DNA of 64,000 nt, from NCBI GenBank assembly GCA_030760725.1, contig JASWHV010000012.1, positions 44,051,652-44,115,651 of the forward strand. Direction: 5' to 3'. Below the pieces are notes generated by a model. The model ran no database searches, was not told the origin of the DNA, and saw only the letters and a list, made by a program, of their open reading frames with translations. The stretch's first letter is position 1, and each line of letters opens with the position of its first letter. Of the stretch, positions 11,921 through 23,749 are shown piece by piece. The DNA comes from Neostapfia colusana (lineage: Eukaryota; Streptophyta; Magnoliopsida; Poales; Poaceae). Both the position numbers and the translations under genes were made by a program.

Positions 11921-13141
11921 TGACCGATGGCTTAAAGATTGTGGTTTCTCATTACATCTCTCAGTATTTGATGCCTTCTTACCGTACCAAACAATGTCTC
12001 AGCTTAATTATGTTGTCGAACTGTATACAAAAGAAGAGAAATGTATACATCATGTGCACACCATACATAACTAATAGTGAGATAAGCTTGCCATTGTTGA
12101 ACCATGCAAGTGAGGTTTAGTGGAAGCCGAGCCTAGGGTAAAATCCAACGGAACCTCACAGGCGTCTACTACTGATCGCATTATGTGGCATTCCAAACGA
12201 GTGGCAGCTCCAGAAGTATACAACTTTTCAGGAACCGTATATACGCGTCAGTGCCTGCCGCATGTGTCTTGTGCATTAGATTTATGCCATTCTCGTGAGA
12301 GGTTCTTGTGACTGATGCTACTGCTGACCATTCCAATGGATGGACATATATCCGGTGCTTCCCGCTCTTATTTGCACTACGTGCATCGTGCGCGACTGTA
12401 CATGTAATAGGATAATGAAATCTCTAAAAATTCATAATAAGATAAGGCTCGGATCCATCGGATCAGCGCCGGAGATTAGCAATCGCTGGAGGCCATGATA
12501 TTATTTTAGTATTCCAGAAGTGCTCCAACTTGTCAGGGCAGGACTGTTTGTCCAGATCGACGAACGATCCAGCGGATAATTTTGATTTTATCATCGGCCC
12601 AGCTGAGCCCTGGACTGAACTTTCCCTGGAACTGCTGGTTTCGAAACATAGACGATTGCTGTAGATAATGTGCCAGTTTTGCAGATCAAGTGCCAAAAAT
12701 GGCGATAGAATTCAATATCGCTATGTGATCAGAAACCTTTTGAGTTTATTTTAATGGGCGGATTAGAGCGCGCAAACAAGGAAACAGTGCACAGGGCATA
12801 TATGCTTTTCAAGCTGAAGCAGAAGCAGGTTCCCAAGCTAAAAGGCTAAAATTTTGATTACAGGACTTACACTCTGGCCCACCAGTGAGCATACAGTGGC
12901 ATATTGATATATGACAACTACTAGAATGCAAACAGTCCTATGATGTAATCGTGCAAAAATCTTTTCTAAATCACATGATATTTATTTTATTGTGATTGTA
13001 TTTTTACACTTAGACAGTGACATATGGACTTACAATTTGGGCAACATAAATTTCTCATCTAGAAAAAATTATTTTCTCCACTTCTCAAATACATCACTCC
13101 ACGGGGTGCCATTCAAAGAGATTTGATGGTCAGGAGTGGCC
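11921..13141. other. intergenic between LINE and CACTA
   Basis: AT-rich, with short ORFs only and no recognisable domain, repeat or terminal inverted repeat. Confidence 0.4.
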
Positions 13142-13159
13142 AAGCACTGGGACTATAGA

Positions 13160-13556
13160 CGATGGCTGGAAACCGTCGTCAATAAGGACACTACCGTCGT
13201 CAATAACTTATTGACGACGGTAAATGTTTACAGACGACGGTTTCCAGCTGTCGTCAATTATTAGTCGTCAATAAGTTTATTGACGACGGTAACCGTCGTC
13301 AATAAATTTATTGACAACAGCTAAATCTAGCTGTCGTCAATAAACTTATTGACGACAGCTAAATCAGGCTGTCGTCAATAAGCTTATTGACGACGGTTTA
13401 CACTAGGCCGTCGTCAATAACAATGGCTTATTGACGACGGTTTACACTAGGCCGTCGTCAATAACAATTGCTTATTGACGACGGTTTCTGATACACGGCC
13501 GTCGTCAATACTTATGGCTTATTGACGACGGCCAAGTACCAGAAACCGTCGTCAAT
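13160..13556. repeat. left subterminal repeat array of the CACTA element
   Basis: About twenty copies of CGTCGTCAATAA or its inverse TTATTGACGACG, mostly paired head to head, with CTGTCGTC variants in the middle. In En/Spm such arrays are binding sites for the TNPA protein. Confidence 0.9.
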
Positions 13557-13690
13557 AAGCTTTTCAATTTTTTTTAAAAAAATAGAAAATCCTGCCCTGG
13601 CTTCGAGGCCAGCCCTGGCTCGATGGCCAGATCACAGGCAATCAAAATATACATCACAGAATTGCATAAAAACACTATACGCACGCCACA

Positions 13691-16054
13691 CTACCCTACG
13701 CTACCCCGACCGCTGCCACCGGAGTCCAGGAAGTCGTCGTGCGCTCGTCCAAACGCTGGTTGCTGAGGGGATGGAGTTTCCTGAGCCCGCGTCGCCGATC
13801 CCTATGATGTACATGTATAGTTAGACAAATTAGAAGTTCACAAATGTGTATAAGATTAAATAAACTCATTACAAGTTAAAATTGAGCAAGTTAGCTAGAT
13901 TTGGCTATGTTTGAGTAAGTTTGCTCATATTTTACTAAGTTTGAGAAGTATGGACTAGTAGTGTTTGTGTTTGAGCTAGTTCAAAAAGTTTTGGCTATGT
14001 TTGAGTAAGTTTAGTCATATTTGACTATAGTTGAGTAAGTTGTACCATATTTTACTCAGTTTGAGGATGTTTAACTAGTTTTCTCTAAGTTTAAGTAAGT
14101 TTGATCAAATTCAACTAAATTTGAGCAAATTTAACTAGTTGCAGCTATTATGAGAAATTTTGTACCTGTGCTCCTGACGTCGGCCCCTGTGGTAGCTGTA
14201 TCGGTGGCGGCGCCCACTGAGGAAAGACAACGGGTTGTCCTGTGGCCATAGCCTGCAAATATGAAGTAAATTATTATACATGTCATTTATATATTAGAAA
14301 CGTTGAGTACATTGATCTGAACTTACCTGCATGGCAGCTTGCAGCTGTAGCATGTACGAGTGTTGATACTCGTCCCTAGCCCGGAGCTCGGCTGCCTGCC
14401 TCTCGTTCGCGAGCCTTAGCGCTTCCTGCGTCCTCTGGAGCTCCTCCTGGACACTCTGGAGCTCCAGATCACGGCTGCCACGCCTGCTGGATCCACCCTG
14501 CGATGAAGAAGCCCTCGAGTAAGACCGCGCCTCCCTCGAGTCTACTACTCCATCGAAGATGGCCAACCTACACAACGAAGTAAGAGTATTAAAGTTTCGT
14601 ATCTCGAAGTTAATGAAAGTAAATGAAAACAACATAACTCACCGGCCGTGAGGTTTACCGCCACCGCTTGCATAGGCGGCTTCAGGTACGATCGGCGAGT
14701 TCTGCCAATCGTAATCGTCGCCTCGAAGCCTCCGCACCTCCTCCCCATACTTTTCCTGAAAATACAGAAAATTAAAGTCATCAGAAGTTTTAAAGATAAT
14801 ACAATTAAGTCAACTAAAGAACTCACCAACGTCTCTGTCGCTGTCTGAGAAGACAGCTGATCAGGCTGCGAGGGGTCACTTCCCATGTGACCCCTCCTCC
14901 ACACCTGGATAGCGGTCGGCTCCTGACCGATCTCGCGCTCCTATCGATACGTGTTAGCACAATGGTAGCGATAGAAATTAACTAGAATATAATTCGAGTA
15001 TCACTTACCATCCGTTTAGCAAGGCGTACGTAGTCGTCCCCGCCAAGACGGTGTTTCCCGTCCGTCCCTCGACTCTGTCGGCGGGTCATCGACACGCCTT
15101 GGAAGCCCTGGCTCGCCCAACGAGCACACAGGGAACTGTAGGCGTCCGGACAGGACTCAAGCCATGGTACGCTGACCTGCACACAGTTGTTGTTGGATGA
15201 AAACATTGATGAAAATTGGATAATGAAGCAAAGTAAAATAAATAATTTACCTCTGCGTATTGTGCCTCCGTCAAGTACTTGTCCGCCACATCCCTAAACT
15301 GTCCCGGCTCACCCTCGTCCGGATGCAACTTATAGTACGCCTTCGTAGCCTGAATGTGAGCCGTTGAAATCGACTGCGTCAGGAGCTTCCTAGCGTTGTT
15401 GTTGAAGACCAGGCGAGCGTGATCCAGCTGGGCCTCGTCCTCCAAACGGTAATATTTCTACAAGTAGAAATATACAAATTAATGTATTTAACAAATAATA
15501 GGTTCGCATTTAACAAATAGACGATTTACTTACCATGAATTCATGCCACACATGCTCCTGGTGGTTGCCGTAGGTAATGTCCTGGGCCGTAGCGTAATCG
15601 TCCCAAGACGTAGCAGCCCGTCCGTTCACTAGACCGGGGTAGTGACAACGGATGAGCTGGCCCAGGACAGCGTTGACCTGGCGGTGGCGTCCTTGACCCG
15701 TGAACGAGTCATCGGCCCAAGACCTAATACACGATTCTCAATTAGTACATATATAAGTGTTAAAATATCTAAATTGATTTGTTATAGATTTACTTACCTA
15801 TCGCCAACCGGACGAATAACGACCTGATCTTCTGGCCATGCAGGAACCGGAGGAGGAGCCACGTAGTGGCTCCTCCTGTAACGCCGCTGTGGAGCCGGCT
15901 CCACATCAGGCTCTGTGGAAGGCTCTGAAGCAGGGTCTGAATCCTGCGGTGCCGGAACCTGAAGAGGATCCGAAGCAGGATCTGTAACAGGCTCCGAAAC
16001 CTGTGGTGTCTGAAGAGGACCCCTGGCCTCTGTCTCCTCAGACGTAGAGTCGTC
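13691..16054 (-). CDS. CACTA-encoded second transposase-type protein (Transposase_24/Ptta-like)
   Basis: Nine exons on minus join in frame without a stop: 16054-15798, 15723-15534, 15457-15251, 15176-15009, 14940-14827, 14755-14643, 14567-14327, 14252-14166, 13801-13691. All junctions have GT donors and AG acceptors; total 1488 nt, 495 residues plus TAG at 13691-13693. The N-terminal part is Pro/Glu/Ser-rich. The middle carries GRHRQVNAVLGQLIR, LVFNNNARKLL, HPDEGEP and WRRGHM, features of the plant Ptta/En/Spm family. A coiled-coil-like Gln/Glu/Arg-rich stretch (LQSVQEELQRTQEALRLANE) follows. The first exon with its ATG is missing or lies beyond the deletion junction near 16.08 kb. The likely role is binding the subterminal repeats, as TNPA does. 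This is inferred. Confidence 0.8.
13840..14160. repeat. degenerate AT-rich repeats in the last intron of the CACTA gene
   Basis: Irregular reiterations of GTTTGAGTAAGTTTG and GCTATGTTTGAG with a spacing of roughly 20-25 bp, confined to the last intron (13802-14165). Confidence 0.7.
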
Positions 16055-16069
16055 CTAAAAATTTGAAGA

Positions 16070-17019
16070 TTGGTAATATAGATTTAAGAAAGTTATTTAT
16101 ATAATCTAGATCGAAGTGGTCAAGCGCCTTCCATGCCTCACCGTCCGACGGGTGCACCATCATGTTGTTGTTCTCACGTACACCTTCTTTATGCCACCTC
16201 ATGTGTCTAGCTGTTTTTTTAGATAGAAACAAACGCTTGAACCTAGGTGTGACAGGCAAGTAGCGAAGCTGCTTCTGTGCGACTTGAGTCATTACTTTTG
16301 AACCGTCGTCATTAACAACTTCGACAAATCTCGCTTTACCACATTTTAAGCACTTGTTCTCGTTGGCATGCTCTCTCCAAAAAAGCATGCAATTGTCTAG
16401 ACACATATCAATCTTCTCATATTTCATACCTAGACCAGAAATCAACTTCTTAGACTGATACATATCTTTAGGCACTTTATGTGGTTGTGGAAGGATATCA
16501 CTGATCAATTTGATAAGATCGTTGTAGCAGTTATTGGAGAAGAAATACTTAGACTTAATGGCCATAAATCTAGTCATGAAAGTAAGGAGCGTCACTTCGG
16601 TGTGTTCATGCAACGGCTCTTCTGAAGCTTTGAGAAGCGTGAAAAAACGCTTCAACCTCCGTTGGAGGAGGATCCTCCATCAATTCAGGATTTATGGCAT
16701 CAAGCATCTCGTCCATCCTATCGACCCCCGTGTTGTCATCCTCATCTGAAACTTGTAAGGGTTGAGAAGATGTCTCACCGTGAAAGGTCCACACCTCATA
16801 ATCTTGCATGAAACCGTATCGACATAAGTGAAACGCCAAATTCACTTTGTCCCAACACTTTGCACCTTGACATTTCGTACATGGGCACCGCACCTTATCG
16901 ATCTTTGACAATGAAAAAGCTCGATCTACAAAAGCATCTGTCTTTGCGAACCACTCATCTGAGTGACCACCAGAACTGTTCTTCCAACCGGTATACATCC
17001 AACTACGATCCTCACCCAT
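16070..17019 (-). pseudogene. TNP2-type CACTA transposase, truncated after its N-terminal part
   Basis: Reading from ATG at 17019 on minus, the first ~100 residues match the transposase-associated domain: SWMYTG, then a CPCTKCQ cysteine motif, and FHLCRYGFMQDYEVWTFHGE. After a one-base frameshift near 16650 the frame continues with KSKYFFSNNCYNDLIKLI, the cysteine motif LKCGKARF, and RFKRLFLSKKTARHMRWH, ending about HFDLDY near 16090. The DDE catalytic core that normally follows (about two thirds of the protein) is absent. The sequence passes straight into intron-like DNA before the next gene. No functional transposase can be made. Confidence 0.88.
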
Positions 17020-17926
17020 GTTTGAATCTGCAGTTTAATGTCAAGAAAATTATAGTTACTTTATAATTTATTTATGTCACGGCCCTACATCTATTGAAAA
17101 GGATAGGTCCTAAACCCACCCAAGAGTGATCGAGCGGAGCGTGCTCATGACGAGACGCGTGGTATGGATCCAAACGAAATTTCGGCAGCATAACCCCGCT
17201 GTTCTCCACTGCACGCCCGAAAATGGTGCAGCAGAGAACAACAGGGTTATGCCGTCGAAATCTTGTCTAGATCTAAACCCGCGTTTCATCACATGCCACG
17301 CCCCCTCGGTCACTCCCAGGCTGTCCAAAAAGGGACAATTCCGAACGTACACGCCTCACATGCGTAACACATGTGAGACGGGCCCGTTCGAAACGGGTGA
17401 CGCATGTTGTATAGGTTTACGTCAATCTTTCATTTTTGAGTCATTTAAAAGAGAGAGAGGAAAGAACGAGAGAGAAGGAAAGAACGAGAGACAAAGAAGT
17501 GGGTCAGCCGTTCTAAGTTATGTCCCGTTGGGGCCTGCCATTATCTTACGACGCCTTTAGGGTTAGCCGTCGTACGTTATGCCCCGTCGTAAGTGGGTCA
17601 AAGATGAAACCGCACCGTCTGGGCCCGCCGTCCACGCGCGGGAGCTTGCCGTCCTCCGTGCCTGTCTCGACTAATACATTACCACTAAATGAGCCGTGAC
17701 AGACCCTAAATGGGTCGTGTCAGGCCGGACCGGGCCGAAACCCATTTATTTACATATAGTAACTAATCACACAATCAATCAAAGTATTTCAATTCAAGGC
17801 AGACAATGGATGGGAACTTTCAGGGAAGCCTGTTTGCCGCTGCAAGGAAGCTCCTTGCAAGGGTAAATGTTCCTGAGTATTTCAATTCAAGGCAGACAAG
17901 ACAGATACTGATCTGAACGATTCTAG
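17020..17926. other. CACTA 5' region upstream of the transposase
   Basis: Non-coding. It contains a GA-rich stretch (17446-17500) and several ACGACG/CGTCGT-containing lines that echo the subterminal motif. The direct repeat TATTTCAATTCAAGGCAGAC occurs at about 17785 and 17878. Confidence 0.5.
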
Positions 17927-18058
17927 AATGATAACTATCCACAAGCTAGACATTTGTACTTTATGGATACTACAGCTGATCAGAGTGAAATGTCACGGTG
18001 GATCAATAATGATGGGATCATTCTATTGAATAACACCACTGTAAACAGAATTACGAAG
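17927..18058 (+). pseudogene. exon-like fragment captured inside the CACTA element
   Basis: A 132-bp open frame of 44 residues lies between an intron-end-like CTAG and a GTAATG donor. It includes ARHLYFMDTTADQSEM and SRWINNDGIILLNN. Composition and splice-like borders suggest an exon of a host gene carried by the transposon on the strand opposite to the transposase. I do not recognise the family. It could also be chance. Confidence 0.4.
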
Positions 18059-18640
18059 GTAATGTTTAATGTATTTTGCTTCTGTTAAGTGTTAACCTGG
18101 GGCTTACACTGACTTTCAGCTGTAGTTTTTTTCTAATTCCCATGTTCTCAACGTTTTCCCTCCAATCTGGATTTTGCTCGCATAAATTTTGATGTATGCC
18201 CTCTGACAGAAATATATCCTTTGCCTATCATAAGACTGCTGTGTAGGATTATTTGTTTCTTTAGCTACTGCTGGTATGGAAATTCAACCTATTCTGAAAG
18301 AGGGCGGCTCAGAGAAAGTTGATCTTTCTCCCCTTTAGTACATTGATGTTTGATGTAAAAAATGCTAAGAATCTTGCTCTGTTGCCGGATGCTCCAAACA
18401 GTGGGTTTTTGGTCATTGTTTTTAATCCACATATTCTGTAACAAGGTATATAACCAGGAACATATCAGGAGTCCAGATCATGCATGACATTTCTGATTTC
18501 TGGTCATCATCATCATGCAAAAAAGCTTGAACACCCTTTCATTTACAAAAGAATTTGTCAACTTGCAATTCGGACAGTCTATCAACTCTATAACTATACA
18601 ACCATATCAAATAAAGTAAAATCATACAAATACATGGTCG
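18059..18640. other. CACTA internal DNA, nothing recognised
   Basis: AT-rich and intron-like after the exon-like fragment. No transposase coding is visible. Confidence 0.4.
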
Positions 18641-18875
18641 GACGGGGGGGGGGGGGGGGGGGGGGGGGGACGGCGAGGCCGGCCGGCCGGTGGCCGACGG
18701 CGCGGCCGGGGGGCGAGGAAAGCGGGGGAGAGAGGCCGGAGGGGGAGGGGGACTTACCTCGGGCGGCGACCGGCAGCGGCAACGGCGGGGACCGGCGGGG
18801 AGGGTGGCGGCGACCAGACCTCGGCGTGAGTCGGAGGCGGCACTGGCCGCCTCCCGGCTCGCGTACAGGTTATAT
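18641..18875. repeat. GC-rich block with 26-nt G run inside the CACTA element
   Basis: G homopolymer at 18644-18669 followed by about 200 bp of CGG/GGC-rich sequence, in sharp contrast to its surroundings. ORFs here (Gly/Arg- or Pro-rich) look like composition artefacts. It could be a captured CpG-rich gene 5' end. Confidence 0.7.
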
Positions 18876-18881
18876 GTCCCG

Positions 18882-19209
18882 TTATTGACGACGGTGCCTG
18901 GTCACCGTCGTTAATAACTCCTCGGGTGGGCCCGAATTAAGTTAAAGACGACGGGCACCGTCGTCAATAACTGTGTTATTGACGATGGTGCTAGGTCACC
19001 GTCGTTAATAACTCCTCGGGTGGGCCCGAATTAAGTTAAAAACGACGGGCACCGTCGTCAATTATTTATTGACGACGGTACTCGTCTTGCCGTCGTCAAT
19101 AATTGTGTTATTGACGACGGCTAGACAAAGCCGTCGTCAATAACATTAAAGACGAAGGCCCCGTCGACAATAAATTTGGCCGTCGTCAATGATCGTTTTT
19201 CCTGTAGTG
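18882..19209. repeat. right subterminal repeat array of the CACTA element
   Basis: About a dozen TTATTGACGACGG / CCGTCGTCAATAA motifs, including CCGTCGTTAATAA variants. Two near-identical ~90-bp blocks (18882 on and 18976 on) share CTCCTCGGGTGGGCCCGAAT. The array ends in the terminus TTTTTCCTGTAGTG. Confidence 0.9.
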
Positions 19210-19212
19210 AAG

Positions 19213-21159
19213 AAAGTAAAAAATTTCATATGACTAATGTTTAAAGTTAGGACTTACTCAAAAAAACTAAAGAGAAGAAATCACAAGATAGAGGGAGTCA
19301 CTATACATGTGTTCTATGCAGCTCAAACATCAAGCCTAAGACTCTATTTTAGCACAGAAGGTGGGATAAAAAAGAAGAGTACTATTTGGACTCTTATCAG
19401 ATACAAAAGGAAACAACTGTCTCAAGATTAGATATATCAAGTTAGAGATAGAATCCAACAGTGAATCATCAAACATGTAACCAATAGGGATGAGCTGTAA
19501 AACCCTCGATCGCCTATAAAAAGAGAGGAAATGCATCTAGTGGAGACAAAAAAAATACATCATTTACTAGATACACACATAATGCATCCCTAGGTAGCTT
19601 GTACCTCAAGGTAGATTGCATATACTCTCTATTAGACACATCTAGTATTAGATCAACCTCCATTAGATATTGTTGTACACCATAGTAATCCTCATATTGA
19701 TAAAAATTAGTCAAGCATAAGTAGGGTATTAACTCACCAAGAGGGCTCTAACCTAAGTAATCCTTGCCTCCTTATTACTGTTGAACTTATTGACATGCAG
19801 ACACTCATCGCATCCTCACGATTCCATCTATAAACTCCATCGCCACGCAAACCCAGACAATTAGTGTGTTAGGTAGAGCCTTGATTTGTAGCTATGGTTT
19901 CAGTAGATTAGATCTCGCCGAGTCCTGACTTATCAACTTTCGAGTGGGCTATGCACTTTGACTCGCTCGACATCCACCAGCCGATCCTTCGCCTAAAGTT
20001 CGCCTTCCTTGACGGCATAAATCTGAAGATCGAAGACATCCATGTCAGCCTGACGGATATCGTGATGGAGTTGTCACCCTCAACCAACTACATTGATAAC
20101 TTTCGCCACTTCATTGGTATAATCAAGCTTTGAGTTTGACCCACACTCCAACTCCGATGCTGAACCAACATCAGGCAACTTAAAACTACGTCGACAACTT
20201 CTGAAACATATGTCCAGCTAAGGCTATACACATTAGTTTATATGTTGTATTCTACAATTTAGTATTATTGACAAGCTTAGTCATATTTACTCATTTTTTA
20301 GTCGATTAAATTTTTGTTCGTCCGTTTGAATGTTGATATGAACCTCCTGAAGTTACACTCGGAAGCTATATTTACAAATTGCGTCTACTGATACGATCTT
20401 ATACTTGTCTTTAAGATCTATTTTTAATTTTACTCTTGAGGGGTTGTGTAACATTCGTGTCTTTAAGATCTATAATTTTAAAATTTATCTCTAGGGGTTA
20501 TGTTTAGAAAATGCGCTATTCAACATCAAACTAATTACTTCACTTTCAGCTTACTGTGCATGTTGAATTAGGCGATGAGATCTAAAACCTACTCTTCGAC
20601 GAGACCCACGCAACTGGCAGATCGGCGAAGAGTCCTGGCTTAGTCTTATCTCACCGTCGAAAGAACTCACAAAGTACAATGAGTCGATATATTCCCATCA
20701 ACTGATGATCCAACATGGTTTATGGTTTTATCGAAAATCAAAAACTCCTTAGTATCATATGTTTGCTAACTACATACTCTAGACTTTAACCCAGTCAATA
20801 TGTGATCATCTAGTCGACTAGAGTTGAAGTAAAGGGAAAAGTGCACGGGAAAGGAATGATTAGATCAAATTACAACGTTGGTTGATGAAACACGATTGTA
20901 TAATTTATAACTCTATAGATATTCCATTAATAAGATAAAAAACATAAATTATCTACTACTTCTAATACTCTAACACCTATAGGACTCAACATATACCCTA
21001 ATGATAAAAATCAGTCAAATTTAGGCAACTAAACCCTTTTCTTTGTTTCTGCCAAGACCTTCTAGCTAGCTGACTGAAAACTAACTATCGACGCACTTTT
21101 CCGGGTCATTTTCCCTAACTCACTTTTCTTGACCAGCTATTACTGTAGTTAGTTGTCTG
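19213..21159. other. unassigned AT-rich DNA
   Basis: No domain-bearing ORF. The stretch 19370-19440 (GACTCTTATCAGATACAA, then CTCAAGATTAGA) resembles 23700-23755, which hints that both belong to the ends of one old repeat element. The similarity is partial. Confidence 0.35.
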
Positions 21160-21900
21160 ACTCAAACTGTCCGATTGCAAATCATTTGACTGAGAATTGT
21201 CTGTCTCCACTAGAGGCGACTCGGAGGCCCTCTGACTGCTACTTGTTGTTAACCGACTCAAAGCTTTCCAACTCCGATTCGGAGCTTTTCAACTTCAACT
21301 CGATGCTAACCAACTCAGGGCTTACCGACTCCGACTCAATATCAATTGACTCGGAGCTTTCCGACTTTGATTTGTTTCAACAGATTCAGATCTTTCCGAC
21401 TCTGATTTGATATCAACCGACTTGTAGCGTTTCAAAACTGACTCGATGGCAACCCACTTGGAGCTTTTCGACTCCAACTTGATGTCAACGCACTGGGAGC
21501 TTTCCAACTTCGATTGAATGACATCTGAGTCAGAGTCTCTGATCGTGATTGATGTTAACTGACTAAGAGCTCTTCGACTTCGACTCGATTTTAATCGACT
21601 TGAAACTCACTGACTCCGATTTTGAAGTCAACTAACTTGGACTTTTTTAATTTGACTCGATGTCAACCGAATTGGAGTTTTTTATTCTGATCTGATGTCA
21701 ACTAACTCGGAGATATCCGACTTCAATTCGATGTTAACAGACTCAAAGGTATTCGGCTTTGACTTGATGTTAAGTGACTTGGAGCTTTCCGACTTTGATT
21801 CGACATCAAATGACTTGGATCTTTTCGTCTCCAACTGGATTCAGTCGAATTGGTGCTCTTCAACTCTAACTCGATGTTAACCGACTCGGACCCTTCCGTC
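21160..21900. repeat. degenerate 36-bp tandem repeat array
   Basis: About twenty diverged units of consensus GACTCGGAGCTTTCCGACTT followed by CGACTCGATGTCAACC. Two clean consecutive units lie near 21343-21414. 36 bp is twelve codons, so short frames read as Ser/Asp/Glu-rich 12-residue repeats (SDFDS, TDSEL). A stray unit occurs near 23390-23440. Confidence 0.8.
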
Positions 21901-23749
21901 TGTGAGGATCACCCCTCGACAAAAGGATCGACATTGGGGTGGTGTTGTTCGATGCGACACCGGATTGCATATCAAACAACACAAGAGCAAAAAATATTAT
22001 AACAAAGTGTATTTAAACGAGATATATAATATTTCTGTTCAAAATAAAAAGTTGCGACAAAAGCTAAACAAGTATGAAATTTAAACGACACTCTGATACT
22101 TAGTCAACAGCGATAACAATCGTATATAGTCTATCGATACGTTGTTCTAGCAGCACTTCATCAAGTCGGCGATGAAACGAGCTCCCACTGGACCGTCCAT
22201 CCTGTAGGAGGTAGCGCATCCTTTTGAAACTCATAAAGCATATATTCTTCATTAACATCATTAGCAAGATAAGAATAATCACCTGAAAAACATGTAACAA
22301 TAAACCCTAAGCAACTAATACTCAACAAGACTTATCCGTCAAATGACACACTAAATCATCAACTAATATGCAATGGTAGATAGATAATAAAAAGTTATTT
22401 TGCATAAAAGAAACCTAATTATGGGTCCTTATTTAGCAATGTACAACATACATTTTTATGTGGCAAGAAAGATAAATTTAGTTAGCCCCTACATGTAATC
22501 CATACAAGTTTACAAGCAATAATTAAGCCTAAAATCAGATCAGATCATGTTCATGAAAATTACTTGTTACTACATGCCGACGCAGTGAACAGGTGGTAGT
22601 CATATCCGTGACTGACGGTGATTATAATCAATTTACTCTTGCAGAGAAAACCCAGATGCACGACACGTACGCACTTCCGGAAGTCGCAACTCACGCACTT
22701 CTCTGATGTCGTACGTGGTAACCTTTCAAAAGACATCCCAATGTCGAATAAGTATATCGTCTCTCACAGTTGGTCAATACACATGATGCCGACCGGGTCA
22801 TCAACGTTAGCCGATTTAACATGATCTGCCCTCTATAACTCCAACCTAGGGCGCACTTTTAACGTGTATGGGTGAGGCTCATGCATGGACAGCACAAATG
22901 CACTCATGGCGTCCATGCAAGGGGCAGCTAGCCTAGGGAAGAAGATGGAGGAGGTAAGGGGATGACAGGTGGGGCCCATAAGATTTTTAAATCCTCCTGG
23001 ATTTTTAATTCTCCCCCTTTCATTATTCAGAATAAATACTTAGAGGTATCCTAAATCCGTAAAAACTTTCAGGGGAGCCTTTTGTTATATAAACTTCAAA
23101 TTGGCTTAGTCAAAATTTGAATTTGAGTTTTTAATTGTAGTTTGTCTCTTTGATTAAGTGATTTAATTGACAAACATATCTAATAATTTATAAAATTTCA
23201 TGGGGAAGGGTTATAAATTCAAAATTGGTATTGTTACATGTGATGTTCCAATCTCATGCACTTTGCGTACAATTTTTAAAAAATTTGGATTGCTTTTTAC
23301 TGATTTGATTATATTCAAATTAAAATTAAAATTTTAAATTCCCCATGCTTTAGAGGTGTGCATTTAAAATGTGGATTGTTACACCTACTTCAACTCAAAG
23401 TCAGCTGACTCGGAGCTTTTGAATTGTAATCTACATCGACTCAAAACTTTATTAGAATATTGTACCAATGGTGCATTCAACCTGTTTTTTAAGAAGTTCC
23501 AAGCAAATTCTCTAGATTCTGCAAAGACCTTCTGCAGCAACTCGACGTGAACCAACTTGTAGCATGTCACCTCAGTGCCTGCATATAACTCATGACGGAC
23601 TTGGAGGCTCCTGTTAGGGGCATTGACCCAGGTGGGTCAAGCCTATGGAATCATGACTCGAATTATACCTTTGCATTCAACGTGGAATGAGAAATAAGAT
23701 TACTATATAGACTCTTGTGGTATAAGGAAGAAAACTACCGCCTCAAGAT
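21901..23749. other. unassigned DNA
   Basis: Mostly AT-rich. 22600-22960 is less AT-rich and looks promoter- or LTR-like (GGGGCCCATAAGATTT, TTATATAAACTTC near 23090), but no paired LTR or coding domain was found. Confidence 0.35.

Larger units (their letters stand above)
13142..19212 (-). mobile_element. CACTA (En/Spm-type) DNA transposon, internally deleted
   Basis: The right terminus reads TTTTTCCTGTAGTG (ends 19209), the inverse of the canonical CACTACAGG start. The left terminus at 13145 reads CACTGGGACTATAGACGATG and is a diverged partner. Three-base TSD AAG lies at 13142-13144 and 19210-19212. Dense subterminal repeats based on TTATTGACGACGGT occupy both ends. Two transposase-type genes are read on minus: a TNP2 remnant (about 16.08-17.02 kb) and a Transposase_24-like gene (13.69-16.05 kb). 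Length is 6065 bp. The left end is less certain than the right, but its start coincides with the repeat array and the 3-bp TSD. Confidence 0.87.

Noticed and set aside
13160..13556. CRISPR-like array at the CACTA end
   Set aside because: Repeats are short, inverted in pairs and without constant spacers, and the context is a plant CACTA element.
18484..18914. Gly/Arg-rich + ORFs in the GC-rich block of the CACTA element
   Set aside because: Composition artefact around a G run. No domain and no splice context.
21160..21410. Ser/Asp-rich ORF as a real protein gene
   Set aside because: It is a short open stretch of a degenerate 36-bp repeat with frequent frame breaks just downstream.
22100..22300. 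66-aa minus ORF with a hydrophobic N-terminus
   Set aside because: Too short, no family pattern, and in AT-rich unassigned DNA.
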